12,958 bases of DNA, taken from NCBI GenBank assembly GCA_016946835.1, contig JACVTC010000663.1:1-12958 (forward strand), in the 5' to 3' direction. The position numbers were made by a program, and so were the translations under genes. Origin of the DNA: Neocallimastix lanati (nom. inval.) (taxonomy: Eukaryota; Neocallimastigomycota; Neocallimastigomycetes; Neocallimastigales; Neocallimastigaceae). The notes under the pieces are model-generated. The model was not told where the DNA came from and made no database searches. It saw only the letters and a list, made by a program, of their open reading frames with translations. Positions 9,062 through 12,958 of the stretch are shown piece by piece (the stretch's first letter is position 1; every line of letters starts with the position of its first letter).

Positions 9062-9464
9062 AAATATCAAATGTACTAGATTTAAAACCAACCCACTCTT
9101 AATTAAAAATTTAGTAATTTCGTTTATATAGTTTATAAATAGCATCAATATTAGTGGTTTTTTTGAAAATTTTTAATGGCTCAATATTAATATTAGTCAT
9201 AATTATTTGAATATAAAAATTAATCGTTGATAAAATTTTATTTTTTTTTTTAATATTTGTAATATGTAAATATGAAATATGTGAATTCAAAAAATTGAAA
9301 AAATGAATCATGAAATATAATTTATTTCCTATAAATTTGTATGTGGTATTAAATATATTTTTATTATAGTCATGGAATGATAATGAAAATAATGATGTTA
9401 AATAAGTATACCTATTTCATAATACATTGACATTTGGATTAAAATATTTATACCATTTATGTTA
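9062..9464 (-). pseudogene. Possible coding relic, ankyrin-like in part
   Basis: On the minus strand one frame stays open from about 9416 to 9111 (305 bases), unusually long for this A/T background; its first ATG is at 9311-9309. After a frame change near 9120 the next frame reads NEITKFLIKSGLVLN (about 9124-9080), which resembles the ankyrin helix pair x-EIVKFLI-x-x-G-x-x-x-N. Upstream, past a stop, are fragments such as KYFNPNVNVL. The resemblance is much weaker than for the relic at 1497-2560, and A/T-rich sequence easily yields Lys/Ile/Asn-rich translations. No function is claimed. Confidence 0.3.
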
Positions 9465-9648
9465 TTTCTTTGATGATTCATACTTATTATTAGTAGTTTT
9501 ATACTTTTTATCATTTCCATTACTAGTTTATTAGTTGTAGAAGATGTTTCTTTAATGTAACTTTATTATAAACTTTTCATCTTAAAGCTCAGATTTTATT
9601 ATTTTTTCATATTCAAATTAATTGATTACATACATACAAGTGTTTTAA

Positions 9649-9683
9649 TTATTAGTAATTGGCTTTAATTGGATTACTAATAA
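9649..9683. repeat. 11-bp inverted repeat
   Basis: TTATTAGTAAT (9649-9659) and ATTACTAATAA (9673-9683) are perfect reverse complements around a 13-base loop. They lie just before an A26 run (9694-9719) and the minisatellite. Too A/T-rich to call a terminator or binding site. Confidence 0.4.
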
Positions 9684-9732
9684 GTAATACAGTAAAAAAA
9701 AAAAAAAAAAAAAAAAAAACCCTTTTCAAAAA

Positions 9733-9977
9733 TAAGAGAGTAAATGTCATACTTCATATTAATATGGTAAGAGAGTAAATGTCATACTTCATATTAATAT
9801 GGTAAGAGAGTAAATGTCATACTTCATATTAATATGGTAAGAGAGTAAATGTCATACTTCATATTAATATGGTAAGAGAGTAAATGTCATACTTCATATT
9901 AATATGGTAAGAGAGTAAATGTCATACTTCATATTAATATGGTAAGAGAGTAAATGTCATACTTCATATTAATATGG
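9733..9977. repeat. Minisatellite, 7 perfect copies of 35 bp
   Basis: Copies start at 9733, 9768, 9803, 9838, 9873, 9908 and 9943, each beginning TAAGAGAGTAAATGTCAT and ending with the 12-bp palindrome CATATTAATATG plus G. No base differs between copies. There are no spacers, so it is a tandem array, not a CRISPR. The unit is not a multiple of three and no open frame runs through. Perfect copies point to recent expansion or ongoing homogenisation. Confidence 0.95.
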
Positions 9978-10711
9978 TATAGAAAAACTTTTTTCATTTA
10001 TTCTTTTATTTTATCAAATGAAAACAATATTAATAATTCTTTTGGTTCGAGAGAAAGTTTAGCATAAACCATACTTTATAATTTACATTTAATACTTTTA
10101 TGCTTTATTTTATTAAGAATTAATGATAAAAATATCATAATCTATATTATTTAAGAATTCATTAACTTTTTATATAAAAATTTTATTTAATAACATTTTT
10201 TTTAATTTTCATTATATATTTATTAAAAACTTTATTATGAAATGAATAGACTGAAACCTAAATTTCGATATATCGCTTTTTTTTAGATTTAGAACTAATT
10301 AAGGATCAAATTGTATATATGTACAAATATTTATTGATGTTATCACATGTTAAAGTTTTAGTCAAAAAAAAAAAAAAAAAAAAAATCTCATGTAGAAACT
10401 GTAATAGATAATAGATAGGATATATGGAACTTTGAATTCTAAGAATCTTGACTATATTTAAAAATTCAGAGCTAATTAGAAATTAAATATTTATTTATAC
10501 AATTTATCTAATAAAAATTTATATATAAAGGTTAAATATTCATTAATATGTAATTATCTAATTATTAATAATTAATTCAATGGAAACAAAATTTTTTTTT
10601 CTATATTAAATAAAAAAAAAAAAAGTTACTGAAATGATATATAGTCTTTTGAAAATTTATTTGATAAATTTATTTTAAATTTATGTAATAATCAAATATA
10701 TATTTTTGTCA

Positions 10712-10742
<31 letters not shown>

Positions 10743-11027
10743 TTGGGTATAAGACATCTAATTAATTAAGAAATGAAAAATATTAACCAATTTTTTTTTT
10801 ATCTATTTTTTTTTATTTTATTATTATTATCATTTTTTATTAAAAAAAAAAAAAAAAAGAAATAAATAATTTGATATCTTTCATTATATAGAACGCTTTA
10901 TTCATTTCCATAAATTAATTAAACTACCATATCAAGATTTAGTTATTTAGAATTTGATAATAAATTTAAATATAAATGTATTATATGACTAATGTACAAT
11001 GATTTGTTCTGAAAATTATTCTACTAG
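9978..11027. other. A/T-rich stretch without a recognised gene
   Basis: No coding region was recognised on either strand. It contains A22 (10364-10385) and A26 (10717-10742) runs and several shorter ones. The runs could be slippage products or tails of decayed retroposons; no bodies could be attached to them. Confidence 0.55.
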
Positions 11028-11093
11028 AATGAAATCTCTATAGAATTCGGCTATCCGTTCACGTTGTTGTTCATGTCATTTGTTAATGAAAAG
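11028..11093 (+). other. Exon-like fragment between splice-type signals
   Basis: A CTAAT branch-point-like word (10989-10993) and an acceptor-like TTCTACTAG (ending 11027) precede 66 bases that stay open in one frame (22 codons, containing IEFGYPFTLLFMSF). They are followed by AG|GTAAGT (donor GT at 11094). Base composition is clearly less AT-rich than on either side. The frame is closed by the TAG just upstream, so it could only be an internal exon. No partner exon was found nearby and the peptide is not confidently assigned to a family. It may be a pseudogene fragment or chance. Confidence 0.3.
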
Positions 11094-11352
11094 GTAAGTC
11101 AATTAATATATATATATATATATATAAACAATTCTAAATTAAGATAAACATTAAAATGATAAAAATATTTTTTTTTATAAAAAAAAAAAAATAAAAAAAA
11201 AGATAAAAAAAAAAAAAAATAAATAAAATGAAATAAATATAATTAAAAAAAGATACTATTATATGAGATTTTAAAATAATCATGGGAACTATGATTTTGA
11301 ACCAGGTTCTATCCTGGTTGTTAGTCCGTGGACTAGTATATATAAGGCTCAT

Positions 11353-11363
11353 GGTTCGATCCC
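11353..11363 (+). promoter_or_regulatory. RNA polymerase III B-box match
   Basis: GGTTCGATCCC fits the consensus GGTTCGANNCC exactly. In tRNA genes and SINEs this internal element binds TFIIIC. A companion A box is not convincing in the 60 bases upstream, so activity is uncertain. Confidence 0.45.
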
Positions 11364-11654
11364 GACCTATGACCATTTTCAAGGTTTTCCTCACAAGAGG
11401 CTTTTAAGGAATATGTTATAGGTAAGTATTTCCTTCTTATATATATATTATTATTATTATTCTAAACCTAATAAGTAATATAGACAACAAGCTATCCCAA
11501 CTGTGGGACTGAGAGTACTGTCATTTAATATATTTACGAGGGAATTAGTAACATTTGGGTACATTTCATGTTTCCATGTAGATATATATTCTCCATGGTG
11601 ATGTAGATTCTACTGATTGCAATATTTCTAATGTATATATATTTGCTTAGGGAG

Positions 11655-11697
11655 CTAGTTTCTTAACTTCACTTCAAAATGAAGTTAGGAACTGTAG
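11655..11697 (+). repeat. Long hairpin inside the structured island
   Basis: CTAGTTTCTTAACTTCA pairs with TGAAGTTAGGAACTGTAG over an 8-base loop, with an 8-bp perfect core (TAACTTCA/TGAAGTTA) and an outer part containing one wobble pair and two single-base bulges. It is nested inside the GGAG/CTCC and TTGCTTAG/CTAAGCAA pairings, giving a three-layer stem. Confidence 0.6.
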
Positions 11698-11906
11698 AAG
11701 CACTCCGAGAAAAAGCATACTATAAATATTCTAAGCAATAATACGCATACCAAAGCGCCAGTGCTAAACACTCAGTTAGACCGTCCAGTAGGGACATTAT
11801 CTGCCTATATGGAAATGTGTGACTACTTCAATATTCCTACTGCCCCAGAGGGAGGGGAGCTGAAACCAAGGATGGTTCATCCGGAAATAAAAAAAAAAAA
11901 AAAAAA

Positions 11907-12958
11907 GGCATCATAATGTAAATTAAAATCGTTTCTACTATGAAATAAATTTTTTTTATATATTAATTGCAAATTAATTGTAAATAATTAAATCAAATGT
12001 TATTTTTTTTTAAATCTCTTTTGGTACTTGTCATTGAAATGTTAATTTATATATGAATATATATTTAAATATTTTGGTTTTTTCATAGTGAAGGTTTTGA
12101 AGTAATTATGGTGCTCATATATGCAAAGCATTTTTAAAAAATATTTAATAAAATAATAATTTATTATAAAAAATAGGAATATTTATCAATAGGATATATT
12201 TATCTTTGAGTTGTGAATTTTTTTTTTTTGATTATATCATTAAAAAAAAAAAAGAAAGCAGTTTAAAAGCGTATTTTTAATTTTAGTTAAATAATCGAAC
12301 AATTTAATTTTATAGGGGGAACATTCTCTAAACTCAAAAGGAAAAAAAAAAAAAATTTTAAATAAAAGTTTCCAATTCATAGTACTAAAATATACCATGC
12401 CTTAAACACAAGTTCCATGAAGAAGGACATGGTATATTAACATTTAGTTTAATTCAATTGAAATAAATTCTATATAAAATTTAATATTCAATGTATTATA
12501 GCCATGAATATAATTTATAATTTATATTTTAGAAATTTTAAAAATTTTCAGAATTAACAATATTTCAAAGAAAGTAAAAAAGTGATTAAAGAATTATATA
12601 TATATATAAATATAATTATTATTATAATATATATTAAAAAAAAAAAAAAAAAGTGAAGATATTGACATAAATTTTTCAAATTATTATATGATAACATTTG
12701 ATATTTTATTTTTATATATTATGCTTATGTGTTAACTATTATTGATTTATCTATTCATAAAAAAAATAATAAAAAGTATAGTTAGATAGCTTAATCATTT
12801 CCTTTTTTGGTAAAGTAAAATTTAATATAAAAGATCTGAAAGACAAAATACTTTATGTATCAATAAAATTAATATAAAAATCTGTGGCAAATAAGATAAA
12901 GTATGTATTATTGTAATCTTATTTTTTGAAATAAATATCAATAATACTGTAGGTGGAA
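11907..12958. other. A/T-rich stretch without a recognised gene
   Basis: No coding region was recognised. It contains a hairpin (12389-12438), an A17 run (12636-12652) and a polypyrimidine-plus-TAG stretch ending at 12089 that resembles a splice acceptor. The frame after it closes within 50 bases and does not join sensibly to the exon-like fragment at 11028-11093. Confidence 0.55.
12389..12438. repeat. Inverted repeat, 11-bp perfect outer stem
   Basis: AATATACCATG (12389-12399) and CATGGTATATT (12428-12438) pair perfectly. The stem extends inward by CCTT/AAGG after a one-base bulge, leaving a loop of about 19 bases. Fifteen pairs including GC pairs are notable here. No coding sequence sits beside it, so terminator or attachment roles are not assigned. 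Confidence 0.55.

Larger units (their letters stand above)
11281..11906 (+). mobile_element. SINE-like or structured-RNA island with A18 tail
   Basis: This island is markedly richer in G and C than its surroundings. It starts with hairpins ACCAGG/CCTGGT (11301-11306, 11313-11318) and TAGTCC/GGACTA (11322-11335), then a B box of the tRNA type, GGTTCGATCCC (11353-11363), with TTTT at 11376. No good A box precedes it. Further on are many paired words: TCCCA/TGGGA (11495-11508), TTGCTTAG/CTAAGCAA (11643-11650, 11731-11738) enclosing GGAG/CTCC and a long hairpin (11655-11697), CAGTAGG/CCTACTG (11786-11792, 11836-11842) enclosing ACATT/AATGT, CCCC/GGGG, and GGATG/CATCC (11870-11882). It then ends in A18 (11889-11906). 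A B box, non-coding body, 3' hairpin and A tail fit a SINE. No target-site duplication was found, and the 5' edge is approximate. Confidence 0.45.

Noticed and set aside
9733-9977. CRISPR array
   Set aside because: The copies abut with no variable spacers and the host is eukaryotic; it is a tandem minisatellite.
11301-11375. tRNA gene
   Set aside because: The B box and TTTT are good, but the T-arm has two mismatches, no acceptor stem closes and no A box or anticodon arm fits. Treated as a tRNA-like, SINE-type head instead.
11134-11394. Minus-strand open frame of 86 codons
   Set aside because: Its second half is Phe-rich translation of poly(A)/poly(T) sequence and its first half is antisense to the B-box end of the structured island. 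No protein family is visible.
11417-11427. Second GTAAGT donor-like site
   Set aside because: The preceding sequence has no open frame that also has an acceptor, and the site lies inside the structured non-coding island.
11840-11885. Hammerhead or other self-cleaving ribozyme at the island's 3' end
   Set aside because: The required CTGATGA and GAAA core words in proper order are absent on both strands; only simple hairpins are seen.
1-12958. Organelle genome
   Set aside because: Despite the AT content, no mitochondrial or plastid gene, rRNA or tRNA was found, and the content is nuclear-type retrotransposon, pseudogene and retroposon-like sequence.

Overview
The window looks like nuclear DNA from a eukaryote with an extremely AT-rich genome. 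Most of it is low-complexity A/T sequence with long homopolymer runs, and no intact host gene is visible. Three things suggest an anaerobic gut fungus (Neocallimastigomycota): the extreme AT content outside genes, an Asn-rich ankyrin-repeat gene relic, and a Ty1/copia retrotransposon. This is inference; other AT-rich eukaryotes such as dictyostelids cannot be excluded from sequence alone. There are no bacterial operons, ribosome-binding sites, CRISPR arrays or credible intact tRNA or rRNA genes.

Layout. Bases 1-453 are non-coding and end in a polypurine tract followed by TGTTGG, the same kind of junction that ends the copia element further on, so a second copia-type element on the + strand probably ends here. 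Bases 1497-2560 (minus strand) hold a decayed ankyrin-repeat gene, broken by several frameshifts and stops. After about 1.3 kb of A/T-rich filler, bases 3954-6378 (minus strand) hold an internally deleted Ty1/copia LTR retrotransposon. It has a 524-bp 3' LTR, a polypurine tract, a nearly complete reverse transcriptase/RNase H region with one frameshift, and only the first 161 bp of its 5' LTR. These 161 bp are identical to the matching part of the 3' LTR. Gag, protease and the integrase core are missing.

Bases 6379-9060 are A/T-rich and carry a 3 x 24-bp repeat, a MITE-like inverted-repeat element (7917-8335) and a T40/A27 inverted homopolymer pair. Bases 9062-9464 hold a weak relic of coding sequence, perhaps another ankyrin fragment. 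A perfect seven-copy, 35-bp minisatellite occupies 9733-9977. Bases 11028-11093 look like a single exon between splice-like signals.

Bases about 11281-11906 form a less AT-rich island with a tRNA-type B box near its left end, many nested hairpins and an A18 tail. It is best read as a SINE-like retroposon or another structured RNA locus, and is the least explained part of the window. The last kilobase is A/T filler with one strong hairpin.

Functionally this is a repeat-rich intergenic region: a graveyard of mobile elements and one host-type pseudogene. The genes do not form a pathway. The retrotransposon is the most recent visible arrival, judged by its identical LTR segments and long open frame, but it could not move without proteins and primer-binding sequence from an intact copy.
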